DNA of 64,000 nucleotides from Diadophis punctatus similis (lineage: Eukaryota; Chordata; Lepidosauria; Squamata; Dipsadidae), in assembly GCA_023053685.1 (NCBI GenBank), contig JALIGW010000003.1, positions 143,334,508-143,398,507 on the forward strand. The letters are read 5' to 3'. Positions 47,597 to 60,547 of the stretch are shown here, piece after piece. How positions within the stretch are numbered: position 1 is the first letter of the stretch; every line of letters starts with the position of its first letter. Made by a program: the position numbers and the translations under genes. Below the pieces are notes generated by a model. The model saw only the letters and a list, made by a program, of their open reading frames with translations. It did no database searches and had not been told where the DNA came from.

Positions 47597-48345
47597 GACA
47601 GTTCACTGCAGCCAACTTGCTGCAGCCAATTCGCCAAGAGACAACTCACCATGGCCAACTCACCACAGGACAATGCGCTGCAGAACAATTCAACAATTCA
47701 ATTTAATTATTCAATTTTTTTAAAAAAAATAAATTTTTAAATTTTTTAAATTTAAAATTATTTTTTTAAATAAACTTTATTGAGTTTTTACATTAAAAAA
47801 GATAACAAACAAAACAACCAAACAATAACAAATATATACAAACAATAACAATAAATGAGCAATCACTATTACAGCATTGTCGAGACATTTGTTTCATATT
47901 TAAAACTATATACAGTATACAATTAATTTTTCCCTTTTCCTATTATCAGTGTCTATAATTCATATCTTATTTTGTCGTCTTAGAGAGAGAAGGCATGAAC
48001 ATTTATGGATATTTCTTAGTTCATCATTATCCTTATAACCAGGTTTTTAAGTTTGGGTTTTGTTTTAGCCAATCATACATTTTGTTCCATATTTCGTAAA
48101 ATTCTGTGTCATCTTTTCCACAGATCTCCATTGTCACTCTAGCACTTTTTAAAATTTAAAATTTAAATTTAAAATTATTTAAAGTAATTAAAAATTATTT
48201 TAATTTTTGTCATTCACATTTTACTTTGTCCCTCCTTTGGCATACTTTTATTAATGATGCTATTAGACCATTTCTTTGACATTAGTGTAACTCTTGACCC
48301 GCGGTGAGTTGGCTGTGGCAAGATGGCCATGGCAAGTTGTCATAG
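47597..48345. mobile_element. MITE-like element with CAACTCRCCATGGC arms, holding an L1
   Basis: The left arm has ACTGCAGCCAACTTGCTGC, GACAACTCACCATGGCCAAC and TCACCACAGGACAATGCG. The right arm (48297-48345), inverted, has ACAACTTGCCATGGCC and CCACAGCCAACTCACC, giving long imperfect inverted arms with internal tandem units. No target duplication could be fixed. An L1 tail (47765-48150) fills the AT-rich middle. Confidence 0.45.
47765..48150 (-). mobile_element. 5'-truncated L1: ORF2 C-terminus and 3' UTR
   Basis: The minus strand encodes DDTEFYEIWNKMYDWLKQ followed by NPNLKTWL and a stop. This resembles the very end of L1 ORF2. An AT-rich 3' UTR follows and ends in AATAAAGTTTATTTA-type sequence at the tail. 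Flanking AATTTAAAATTATTT repeats are probably the target duplication but the region is low-complexity. Confidence 0.65.
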
Positions 48346-49860
48346 ACCTCACTTACGAGACATTGCTTTCTGCTTTTGATTGGTGACAGAAATCCATTTT
48401 ATTTTCATTAATAGGGAAGTTAAAATCCATTCATAACATGGCTTGATGAAAGAAACATTTCAATCTCACAATCTCCAAAGCAATTCTTATTTACCTTTTT
48501 ATTTTTTAATCGACAGCAAGATCTGAGTTTTAAACTGTGGCAACTGACGTGCATGTTTTATCTCTGTTCCCACCAAGAAGCACAATATGTTTGCAGTGAT
48601 CATTTCCAACACATCATAAAATAGGACAAATCCTTCTTTTCTAAAAAAAAAATTTTTTAAAAAATGTAATGCAAGTAATAAATTCCCCCCACGGTTTCTT
48701 TCCCATCTTATTTTCATGTGTGACATATCCAGGGAAGTACTTGGTATGCTAAGGTACTTCCTGTGCTGGCACATACTGAAAAAATATTCAAGTGCCATCT
48801 AGAATAAAGCTTTGCCCATTAAAATCTAAACGGAGCAGATGATATTTTTTGAGAGCTAATTTCAAAGGCCCAGTTAAGTGTGATGCTAAACATGAATTAG
48901 AGTTACCCAGAACTTGCCACAATACAAGCGGATGTATCTTCATTTCCCTTTACTCCATTATGTAAAGCATACAAAATCGGCTAATAAAATGATAAACCCT
49001 AATCACACAATTTAAGCTAATGAAAAGAGTTTGATTTACCAAGAGTGTCAGAAACTCTGCAGAATATTGCTGCATGGGACAGATGCCAACAGTTTTCCCT
49101 CTACCCTTGCAACAAGTGGAGTTTGCTTTGCCTTGCTATCTTCTATAAAGAAGCAAATGAAACAGGAAAAAAGAAGGGTACCCGTTGCTACAACCTCAAA
49201 ACTTCTAAGAGTAAAGAAGGTGTTCATGGACCAGTGATGATAGTGTTTGCTACTCGCTAGTGCCACCACATGGAGCGTTCTTTGAAAATATATCCCCCCT
49301 CCCTTCCCTAGAACTCCTGGAAGTGACTGTAAATGATACATTGCATCCCATACTTCAATAAGACAGCAAGGAGAAGATATCTAATCTTCTCTACTGTGTG
49401 CGGTTCAAAATACTTCCTCATGAAAAATGGAAAGCTCCCCTTTCTGAGAACATGATTGTGCCATAGCAAAAGCGGAGCAGTCGAACGGCTTTATACCACC
49501 AATAAAATAAAGAGACATTTTACAGGAGAGGTTAGGATGCATTACACGTTTTCTGTTTGCATTAGTTTATAAGAAACAGATGGTAAGTTTTTCTTTGGTA
49601 AGACAGGGGGGAAAAGGGAGTTATAAATGAATTAAACTGACTCCCCCCCCCCGCTCCTGCTTGATCGGCTACTTGCTTCAGTCCTGCAAAATTGCATGTC
49701 AGAAAAGAAAAGATACTGAAATATAAAGTGATAACTAGGAGAACAAACTGTCCCGATGTGTGTGGGTGCTATAAACTATGTCCAAAGAGGATTTGCTCTG
49801 GAACAGAGATGCCAACATGTGGCTTGCATACCGTGAATGCTGCCAGATATAAATGGATAC
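48346..49860. other. Unique sequence, possible conserved stretch 48780-49080
   Basis: Repeat-free. The part 48780-49080 contains CATTAAAATC, GCTAATAAAATGATAAACCC and AATTTAAGCTAATGAAAAG, enhancer-like in texture. Small frames at 49031-49341 have no recognised motif. Confidence 0.4.
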
Positions 49861-50329
49861 ATTTATTTATTTATTTTTATGTATTTATGTATGTATTTAT
49901 TTATTTGTCAAACATGTACAGGATAGTAGTTGTTTGTATAAACATAACATAAGTAAAAAGTACCTATAATTGAGGACAATAGGACAGTAGGACAGGGACG
50001 GTAGGCACAGTGGTGCGCTTATGCACGCCCCTTATAGACCTCTTAGAAATGGGGTGAGGTCTACTCTAGACAGTCTAAGGTTAAAGTTTTTGGGGTTTGG
50101 GGAAGAAACCACAGAGTCAGGTAGTGCATTCCAGGCATTGATCCCTCTGTTGCTGAAGTCGTATTTTCTGCAGTTGAGTTTGGAGCGGTTTACATTAAGT
50201 TTGAATCTATTATGTGCTCGTGTATTTTATTATCTAAAACTATCTTGCTGACATGGAAGGTGGAGTTGGGAAGAAGAGAAAGAAGAGACTTCTAAGCGAA
50301 CTCTGTCCTGAAGATTAGTCCCCAATACT
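49861..50329 (-). mobile_element. LINE (CR1/L2-like) 3' region with (TTTA)n tail
   Basis: A (TTTA)n tail followed by TTGTCAAACATGTACAGGAT, GTGGTGCGCTTATGCACGCC and GTGCATTCCAGGCATTGATC. As I recall it, this is a common snake LINE 3' region. The 3' end is on the left. An LTR later inserted at 50335. Confidence 0.55.
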
Positions 50330-50334
50330 GAATT

Positions 50335-50558
50335 TGTTAGATTTGCGCGGGAATGAAGAGTCAAGACATAGAACAGTTCAGCACCTTTATTGAGAATCAG
50401 CTCATACTAAAAATGGACTGCCGGCGAGCTGCAGGGAAGCCACTTTTAAGGGTTTCCCTGAAACCGGCAAGCCAGTGACAGCAGTTCATTTCTGCCGTCA
50501 CTATATCAGCCAATCAGCGGCGGCTATGCAAATTTATTCCATACGTCAGTACGTAACA
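50335..50558 (-). mobile_element. Solo LTR with promoter and poly-A signals
   Basis: A 224-bp LTR. On minus it begins TGTTACGTACTGACG and ends AAATCTAACA, bounded by a perfect 5-bp target duplication GAATT (50330-50334 and 50559-50563). It carries GATTGGCTGATATA (CCAAT-type box near 50505-50520), CCTTAAAAGTGG (TATA-like near 50450) and TCAATAAAGG (poly-A signal near 50388). It is the cleanest LTR in the window. The internal region was lost by LTR-LTR recombination or lies elsewhere. Confidence 0.88.
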
Positions 50559-50563
50559 GAATT

Positions 50564-52670
50564 TAGTTTTCAAAATTCAGTGCAAGTTGGAGGGGGTGTC
50601 TACCCAATGAGTTTTTAAGAGAAATTGGACACATGTGCAAAAATCCTAATCGGCATGAGCCTTCATCCCAGGATTCTTCACATCACGTTTCTCATCTACA
50701 ATATTAAACATTATTTCTCCTGCAAAGCTCTTCAGAAAGATCCATGGCTGGTCTTCAGATTTTGGAGGTTGAGACCAAGGGTTTATGCATAGCATTTGGG
50801 TGTGCAGACTGAGTTGCCCAGACTTGGCGTGTCAGAATGCTGTCCCACAGATGGCTCCGCTGAACTCATCCTTTAATGATCTCAGTTACCTAACTACAAT
50901 GTTATTTCTATGCCTTTCCTAAGTGGGGTAATGAATCCAGTAAATAAAACGTTCTATCACCCCATTCAGTATAGACATTAATTTTAGAACCAAACATTAA
51001 TCAATTTAAATTTATGCACTGATGCAGACACAATCAATTTGAACTTCTTATGACAATTAACAAAGCTTTTGTTACATCCCTAAAACACACTGACCCATCA
51101 ATTACAGTTTGCATCAAACTAATGCTAATGGTAGTTCTCCCTTTCTCGGACTGTCAGCAGCCCCTACCTGATTGGTCAATTTCAGTGCAGAAAGATCAAT
51201 TAATATAAATTATACATGCACGGAAAGATGGGTTAATATCATAAGTTCATTTAATTAATTGGGTTTGATTAAATGAGGTTCTTTCATTAGCCTTCTTAAC
51301 CATATATACATCATAATCCTTTTACAAGCTCAGCTGCCCAGACACAGACCTGACATTAGGAGCATATTCAAATTACCAGCCGCAGCCATGCAAACCTCCC
51401 TGCATAATTAACAACTAAACGAGCTGCAGTCACTTAAGATGAAAAGAAAACTGTTCACATCAACCTCTCTGATACTGTTTAAATTGAAGATGTCATGGGT
51501 AAAACAAAGGTGAACAGACAATGGTAATTAAAAATTAAAAAGGACAAGGGGGATTTGCTACTAATGGAAGCAAAGTGAAAAGAGGGCGAAGGGCCTGTAT
51601 CTTCCAAAAAAAAAAAAAATACAGAGAAGCAGAAGTAGAAAATATTTATGCTGGTGTTAGGTGATTCAGATCCTGGTTTTTCCAAAGCAATCTAGTCCAC
51701 CTACTGTTGGTTGGCTTTTCAGAGGGAGAAATCACTTACCATCCTGAATGCAAATCTAGTTGGAAGAAATGCATGTGTGAACAGACAACATTGGCCTTGG
51801 GCTGGGAGGAAGCAACAGACTTAAGAGCCGCCAAAGTTTTCCTTTGCTGCTCCGTAAAAGGATGTTTCACTCAAACTTCAGTTAAGAAAGAATCTCAGCC
51901 CTCCTCTAATTCCTGTCACGGTACCAAAATCAAGGTTCCTTTTGGTCTCTTTAACTTTGATGCTGATCTTTTCTTCCATTCTGCCAAAATAACAGAAATG
52001 GGGACAGGCTTTCTATCAATTGAACAACGACTGATGCTATGAAGATATCGTAAGTTAATACCGGTAATGGGAAAATGGCCTATGGGCAGGCAAAATCTGA
52101 AATACTTATCCGTTCAAATAGTACTCAGACCTATACCCCACTTTAAATCTCCCACTGTGAAATCTATTTTTAATATGTCAGACTTCCACAAAGAGGTCTT
52201 TTCTGTATTATCCTTTGATCCAGGATATCATCGCTAAATGCACCTTTCTGTCTCTCTCATCATACAGTGTTTGATTCATTTTTTTGCAAAGGTGTTCTGA
52301 ACAATCCCCTGCTATTTTTCAGGCCCAACTTGTGCCAAGAGATGTTTTCTGAGAAAAAGTTACCATTTTCCTCTATTCCCCCCCCCACCCTCTTCTCTGA
52401 AAAAGAGTGTCAGTTTGCAAGTAATGTAGGGAAATATAGTCCGGTTTCCCAGAAGGGCGTGAGTGTATTCCAGAGTAATAAGGGACAGTGAAATTTAGAT
52501 AGTTTGATTGGGAGGAAGAGTGTAAAGTCAACTCCTCCCTAGACCTTATTAGAGCATATTTTTAATGATGCAAGTAGTTTGCTTTAGTTTGGTGAGATTC
52601 TATTTATAGGTGAGGAACAATAAAGGAAATTGTTTAGAAATATATTTGAGTGTTTTTCTTTGTTTACAGA
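50564..52670. other. Unique sequence, best conserved-element candidate 50860-51470
   Basis: No transposon ends. The 50860-51470 stretch is AT-balanced, repeat-free and rich in homeodomain/POU-like motifs such as TTAATTAATTGGG, CATGCAAACCTCCC, TGCATAATTAAC and TGATTGGTCAATTTC. A 111-residue open frame at 51707-52042 shows no recognisable domain, and I do not call it a gene. Confidence 0.42.
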
Positions 52671-52678
52671 GGGGGAGG

Positions 52679-52991
52679 CAGCGGAGGGTTCCAGTTATTT
52701 TCACTACCGGTGCGCATCACGAGCATGCTCAGAAATGAACTCGCCTTCCATCGGGCGATTTCATTTCCATGCATGCTTAGGACGACATTACAAGCCGAAA
52801 CACAGCCGAGGAGCTTCTCAGCTGTGCTACGGAGGAAGAATAAAGGTCGCTATTAAAACAAGGGTGAATGGGAGGGCTTTTTTCCGACAGCTCAGGACGC
52901 GGAGAAGCCGGAAAAAAGCACCTAAAATGACGTCATCACAGACTTCTACCGGTGCGGCGTCCCACACAGCACTGGTAGGAACCCACCACTG
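52679..52991. mobile_element. hAT MITE, CAGCGGAGGGTTCC variant
   Basis: Left end CAGCGGAGGGTTCCAG and right end GGTAGGAACCCACCACTG. Flanks GGGGGAGG at 52671-52678 and 52993-53000 give an 8-bp target duplication, one base off from the element edge. The interior (CGGGCGATTTCATTTC, GAGCTTCTCAGCTGTGC) matches the 34320 and 25716 copies. Confidence 0.75.
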
Positions 52992-53066
52992 GGGGGGAGG
53001 GATATGACATTATCCATCTCCAGTCTACAACACAGTCCTTTCAGCAGTTCCAAGAAGGCTCCACAC

Positions 53067-53482
53067 CAGTGGTGGGCTTCACTTACCTTTGCTACCGGTT
53101 CGGAAACAGGAGCACGTGGGCGTAACGCTTCTGCGAATATGCAGAACCTTCTGCACATGTGCAGAGTGTTTTTTTAAAGTTTTTTATCTTTATTCTCATA
53201 CAGAAATTTTCACATATTTATCATCTCATTTCTCATTTCATTCTTTTACATAATCTTTATACATATATTCTATATTTATCTTATTGCTTTGTTAGTTAGT
53301 TTGTTAGTTTTTACCATCCTTCCTTCCCATCTCATACAGCCCTTCCTTCTTTCTTCTTATTTTCCATTCATCATCAAACAAAGAGTGTTTTTGATGATGT
53401 TCAGGTGGGTGGGTGGAGCCTCCCCCCCGCCACTGCTACCAGTTCGCCTGACCCGGAGCGAACTGGTAGCAACCCACTACTG
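53067..53482. mobile_element. hAT MITE, CAGTGGTGGG type, with L1 insertion
   Basis: Ends CAGTGGTGGGCTTCAC and GCAACCCACTACTG. The target duplication is CTCCACAC (53059-53066) and CTCCATAC (53483-53490), one mismatch. An L1 tail interrupts it at 53174-53381. Confidence 0.82.
53174..53381 (-). mobile_element. 5'-truncated L1 tail inside a MITE
   Basis: Flanked by an 11-bp direct repeat AGAGTGTTTTT (53163-53173 and 53382-53392). It begins with a T-rich tail (TTAAAGTTTTTTATC) on plus, so it is a minus insertion of an L1 3' UTR. Confidence 0.75.
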
Positions 53483-53490
53483 CTCCATAC

Positions 53491-53621
53491 CCATTTGTAC
53501 TACTCAGGTGACCCTGAAGACACAGATAAACCTCCAAGTGGCCTCAATGACTCTCTAAAAGAATGTAAATGACCATCTGTCTGCAAGGAATATAAATCCT
53601 TCCACTCCCCACCATCCAGTC
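53491..53621. other. Unique sequence
   Basis: Nothing recognised. Confidence 0.3.
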
Positions 53622-53716
53622 AGAGCTGAAGAAGTTTCTTGTATGAGAAGCGAAACGTCTTCAAAGAAAAACAAGAAATTCCAGTTGCCTCTTGAAAAGC
53701 ACCTTTGAGTTTTTAT
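53622..53716 (+). mobile_element. Hammerhead-like repeat, CTGAAGA family, core intact
   Basis: CTGAAGA (53626-53632), A, stem GTTTCT, loop TGTATG, stem AGAAGC, GAAA (53652-53655), CGTCTTC. All hammerhead boxes are readable and the ACGT palindrome with the cleavage triplet GTC is kept, with one extra A between box 1 and stem II. The family tail follows (AAAGAAAAACAAGAAATTCC, GCCTCTTGAAAAGCACC). The best-preserved member of this family here. Confidence 0.6.
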
Positions 53717-54900
53717 TATCATGTCCTTAGGAAATTGAAGATGACCCTACAATTTCAAAGTTAAAATTTTGGGGAGAAAAATAATATTTATTACAGGCAA
53801 ATATAGTACTGTGTTCCATTGAGGAGTTCTAAAGCAAGTTTAAGATCTTTCGCAGAGTATCAGTCCACCAATGAATCGGATTAACTAGGTCCCACCTCCC
53901 CCCAGGAAAGCCACATAAATCTATTTATTCATTCAGGTCTTTATGGCTTTTGTGTTTTGTTTTGTTTTGTTTTGTGCTGGTATCGGATTTTGTATCTCAG
54001 AAATAATACCTGATTTTAAAATCCATGTGGGTATTTCCCCTGCTGGTTTTATGAATAATTAGTGTTGTTAATGTGATGTTGCTATTGTGGATGTTTATTT
54101 ATTGTGCGTGATTTAATTTTTGGAAAGTATCTTGGGAGGCCTCTTTGCCCTAAATGGATGTTTTAATACATATTCCAGAAAATACGCATGAGTTCAATAA
54201 AATAAAATTGCAAAGATCACAGCCGGAATCATAAATACGATCACCCCCTAAGTGTTATAAAACAGCATAACAACAATCAAACGGCATTCTGGGTGCTTTT
54301 TCTCCAGTTCTAACTTTTTCCAAAATTATAGGTTTCTGCTTGAATTGCCACTTTTCCCCCTTATGATAATTGAAAGAATAATAACTGTTATATCATAACA
54401 CACAATATAGTCCCCAGAAAGGATTTTTTTCCATACAGAGGGAAAGAGAGGAACAGATGGAAAGGAAATATCGCATTTGTGACTGCCTATGATTTACCTG
54501 TATGTGCGCGCCTCTCTGCCAGGTGCACACAGTCCTTTATCTTTTATGACCTTTTATTACTACCTTCTGTAAGAGCATAAGAAAAGAATGTGTGTTCTTG
54601 GGCACTACTTGGATACCAAGTAGCAACCTTAGCATTTAAAAGCAAACAAATGAGAAGATGTCGAAAGAATTATCTTTGGGGCATTGGAATTGAGCAACAG
54701 GAAGGACACTCATGAATATTAATTCAGGTACTTAAAAAGAGCTGCCTTGGTGGGTTTTTTTTTTATGTCTCTATGGCCTTCTTCTTTAAAAGAGAATGAG
54801 ATTACGAGCAAAAATGTGTTATGATACTGTATAACATTTAAAAAATAGCCGTTAAAGCATGAAGGGAAAAGGAGTTTGGTTAACAGTCGCAACCAAACAA
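53717..54900. other. Unique sequence with (TTTTG)n at 53953-53974 and possible conserved stretch 54440-54740
   Basis: Contains a possible old LINE tail near 54040-54180. 54440-54740 is repeat-free and enhancer-like (CTCATGAATATTAATTCAGG). No exon recognised. Confidence 0.38.
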
Positions 54901-55196
54901 CTACAGGTAGTCCTCAACTTACAACAGTTTGTTTAGTGATCGAAGTTACAACGGCACTGAAAAAAGTGACTTATGACCATTTTTCACACTTACGACTGTT
55001 GCCGCATCCCCACGGTCACATGATGAAAATTCAGATGCTTGGCAACTGACCCATATTTATGATGGTTTCAATGTCCCGGAGTCACATGATCCCCTTTTTG
55101 TGACCTTCTGACAAGCAAAAAGTTTGTTGCAAAATCAAAACCAGAAGCACACACAGATGAGTGATTCAGCTGGATTCAATAACTTCTTTATAAACA

Positions 55197-55198
<2 letters not shown>

Positions 55199-55280
<82 letters not shown>

Positions 55281-55331
55281 TATAATTATATAATTATATT
55301 ATATCTATATATATATATATCTATATATATA

Positions 55332-55372
<41 letters not shown>

Positions 55373-55413
55373 ATATATCTATATATCTATATATCTATAT
55401 ATCTATATATCTA

Positions 55414-55483
<70 letters not shown>

Positions 55484-55486
55484 TTT
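55199..55486. repeat. (TA)n array with CTATAT variants
   Basis: Long TA tracts with interspersed ATAATTATA and CTATATAT patches, on the left of the Penelope-like repeat. Confidence 0.95.
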
Positions 55487-55965
<479 letters not shown>

Positions 55966-56505
55966 CAATACCACAAGTAGAATTCTTCTTCAATCAGTTA
56001 CAGGTAAACAGAAGCATGAGAGTTAGTTTCATTTCAGCAGAGTTCAGAGTGAGAGAGTACAGAGTGGAGACTGGAGCCACACCCAGCCTTAAGCTTAAAT
56101 TCCAGTTTTGATTCTCTGCACAGACTCAGAAGCGGTTAGCTCCCATTGGCTGACTTAGTTGCTATGCTTATTCCTTGGCTGACCTTGTTACCATTGGCTC
56201 TCCCAGTCATGAATATTCTAACAAAAAGTCTATGGGGGAGCCAGACTCACTTAACTAAATTGTTAGTAACTTGTTACTAACTTAACAACTGCAGTGATTC
56301 AGTTAACAACTGTGGCAAGAAAAGTCATAAAATGGGGCAAAACTCACCTAACAAATTTCCCACTTAGCAAACATAAATGTTGGGCTCAATTATGGACTAC
56401 CTGTAGTTCTTTTATAAGGCTGGGATGGTTGGAATCCATAAGCTTCATGCAGGCTGACTTAGTTCAAGAGTTCAGTAATACATCTTTCAGCTCCTATTGA
56501 TAGAA

Positions 56506-56695
56506 GTAGCAATAGCAATAGCACTTAGACTTATATACTGGTTTACAGTGCTTTACAGCCCTCTCTAAGCAGGAAGGCTGAGTCAACCTCGAGCCGGTGA
56601 GGATCAACTGTCGAACTGCTGGCAGCTGGCAGCCAGCAGAAGTAGCCTGCAGTACTGCGTTCTAACCACTGCACCACCATGCTATTCCTGTTAGA
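56506..56695 (-). mobile_element. tRNA-derived SINE, internally deleted
   Basis: Plus shows GTAGCAATAGCAATAGCAC, TTTACAGCCCTCTCTAAGC, then GGAAGGCTGAGTCAACCTC with the segment present in 43013-43250 missing between them, and the tRNA-like head inverted at the right (CTAACCACTGCACCACC). Confidence 0.75.
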
Positions 56696-58016
56696 GGAAA
56701 AAGCACGTTGATCCCAGCAGAATTCAAATCATCTTGCAGGAAATGAGCCAGAAGATGGCATAGGACAACTGATACGCAACAGTTGCTGATCGTCTGATGA
56801 TCCCATTTACATATTTTGAAACATGTACTGGAGCAATGTGAGTAAGAAAAGTAATACATTATCAAAAGTAAAACAGATCTCTGTTAGCCATCATCGCAGC
56901 TGAATAGATGGAAAGAGCTATCGTAATTTCAGACGCTATGAAGGTAATCAACGTGAAGGAACTTTATATAATTTAAAATATAAGAGCCATAGTATAGTAT
57001 TAGTGTCTCTCTACCAACTGCTCCACAACATTGGTTCTTGAGCTTTGAAAGCAAATGTCCATCAATGTGTTTCAAAGAAAGCAAAATTTCTGTATGCCCT
57101 GAATTGCACAATCATATGAATATTGCTGGGAAATATTAGAGTTTGAGATACATATGACACATGACCCTATGTTCAGTGTGAAAATAAGAATTTGCTTTTA
57201 AAATATGTTTCTCTTTATATGCATATTTTTAAATGTGTGTTTCCAAATGTTTCTATTCCAGGCAATTTTCCTTTAATATAATGTATAGACACATTTTCAT
57301 AAATAACAATAGTTTTAGGTTAGTTGACAAGAACAAAAAAGAGTAAACTTTGACCGTAATGATTTATGAAAGTACTAAATTATGTGTGGATTCTACACAT
57401 ACAAAACTCAGAAAATTAAGTTTTTCCTGAGCTGCAGGATATATTGTTGGAGTCTACTGCTTATAGTAATAATTTGTGCGCTGTTGTATTGCATATTGCA
57501 CTGTTATTCTGCTTATAACAAATCAACAGTAAAGCTCTAGACACCCCTTATCAATAAAATAAATATATAATCTCTCAATTCCTCAAATACTGTTAGAGGA
57601 ACTCTTTCTTCCTAGAAAGTAGATTTACTAATTTATCAACTAAATGATTCAAAACTTACATGTAGAATTCTATCATTTGGTTTGTAAGGTTTGAGATATT
57701 ATATTTTATCCTTAAGAAGGCTCTCTACAGTTTTGAGTGTAAAAACTAATATTGTTCACCCTTTTGTCATTTAACTTGGAAGGTACAGGATTTTAAAAGT
57801 TTTATGAAAAAAGGACACTTATTTTAGGGTTTCTTTAGATTTAGCCCTTTTAATTTTTTTTAAATAATTGTTATAATGTTACTACTAATAATGTTAAACT
57901 ATAATTATTAGAAGATGTTTAATATTTTAATTTGTATCTTACATTATTTTTATTCTTAGCTGTGCTGAGTACCATTGTTTCATTAAGAGGTCAAGTGAAA
58001 AACCAATGGGTGATTG
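56696..58016. other. Unique AT-rich sequence
   Basis: No repeat or exon recognised. Confidence 0.4.
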
Positions 58017-58122
58017 GATGGATGGATAGATGATAGCTAGCTAGATAGCTAAATAACTAGCTAGATAGCTAGATAGCTAGACAGACAGACAGACAGATAG
58101 ACAGATAGATAGATAGATAGAT
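58017..58122. repeat. (GATG/TAGC/CAGA/TAGA)n tetranucleotide patch
   Basis: Drifted tetranucleotide repeat directly at the 3' end of a CR1 fragment. Confidence 0.9.
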
Positions 58123-58370
58123 TAGAATAACAGTGTTGGAAGGGACCTTGGAGGTCTTCTAGTCCAACCCCCTGCTTAGGTAGGAAACCCTACATCACTT
58201 CAGACAAATGGTTATCCAATCTCTTCTTAAAAACTTCCAGTGTTGGAGCATTTACAACTTCTGGAGGCAAGTTGTACCACTGATTAATTGTTCTAACTGT
58301 CAGGAAATTTCTCCTTAGTTCTAAGTTACTTCTCTTCTTGATTAGTTTCCACCCATTGCTTTTTGTCCTA
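58123..58370 (-). mobile_element. CR1 LINE 3' end between tetranucleotide repeats
   Basis: ACAGTGTTGGAAGGGACCTT, GGAGGTCTTCTAGTCCAACC and TCTGGAGGCAAGTTGTACC are the reverse CR1 3' end. Its 3' edge abuts (TAGA)n and its truncated 5' edge abuts (TAGG)n. Confidence 0.88.
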
Positions 58371-59561
<1,191 letters not shown>

Positions 59562-59745
59562 TCCTCCTCCTCCTCCTCCTCCTCCTCCTCCTCCTCCTCC
59601 TCCTCCTCCTCCTCCTCCTCCTCCTCCTCCTCCTCCTCCTCCTCCTCTTCTTCTTCTTCTTCTTCTTCTTCTTCTTCTTCTTCTTCTTCTTCTTCTTCTT
59701 CTTCTTCTTCTTCTTCTTCTTCTTCTTCTTCTTCTTCTTCTTCCA
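59562..59745. repeat. (TCC)n(TTC)n array
   Basis: About 28 TCC units switch abruptly to about 33 TTC units. Ser, Leu/Phe, Pro/Leu and antisense Glu runs are artefacts. Confidence 0.97.
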
Positions 59746-59756
59746 CCATGTCTAGA

Positions 59757-60143
59757 TCAAACTTTAAACTGCCAGAATGAAGCCACCTTCTTGACTTGGT
59801 CATTGCCCAAAAAGAAGTCATTATCGGTACATGTTTCTAGTAGTAGCTGACATACCAGCAGATGAGCTGCACTCTGTGTCTCTCCACATTCACACAGCGT
59901 GCTGTTATCCACTAAGAACCTCCACTTGAGCATATTGGTTTTACACTTAGACACTCCAACCCTCAACCTCCAAGTAGTATAAGGGAAGTCAGATCCTTCA
60001 GCCATATCCTCCCTCAATGTTCTTCCTTGCTTGATGGTCTCCTTCCTCCATCTTTTATTCCCATTTTGTTCTTGTGTATCCTCAAGAATATTTGTTCTTG
60101 CCATAAAGCTGTTCCTAGATCTAAATTGGCGGACTTGGGGCAT
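59757..60143 (-). pseudogene. C-terminus of a jockey-like non-LTR retrotransposon protein
   Basis: A 128-residue minus-strand frame contains TTWRLRVGVSKCKTNMLKW and then C-E-C-G followed by H-L-L-V-C (CxCGx6Hx4C spacing). This is the zinc-finger-like C-terminus that follows the reverse transcriptase in jockey-like non-LTR elements. Residues 30-60 are Lys/Arg-rich (RWRKETIKQGRTLRED). No RT upstream in any frame, so it is a 5'-truncated relic. Its 3' side lies 12 bp from the (TCC)n(TTC)n array, as with the CR1 tails here. Confidence 0.55.
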
Positions 60144-60547
60144 ATGCCCATTTAGAGGATATCAAGGATCATTTTCTTGCTGTGTTATCAGCACTATAGA
60201 AATATGATGCTCCACTTATTCTGGGACATCCAATTTCCACTATTGTTCCCCTCTTCTTTGTCTTCTTTGCCACTTCTACACATGTTCTCCTATTAATTTC
60301 CCCTCCTGCCCTGACTTCACTTACCAACATGTGTCACTTCCTCTGAAGTATACTACTGAAGTTAAGGGATGATGGTCCAGAAGCTGAGCTAGATGTCCCC
60401 TTTCAGGCATGAATCTAGAAGTTAAACAACAGGCCAAGAAGCAATTCACATTATTGTCCCTTGCAAAGACAAGATGCTAGCAAAGATAGGATGCTTAGCA
60501 GAGTGAATATATACATATGTGTATGCATAGATTCCTTGTATTGTATG
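60144..60547. other. Unique sequence, possibly more of the jockey-like relic
   Basis: No further motif readable. Confidence 0.3.

Noticed and set aside
51707..52042. 111-residue open frame starting MVGFSEGEITYHP
   Set aside because: No recognisable domain, no splice context and no support from composition; kept as unique sequence.
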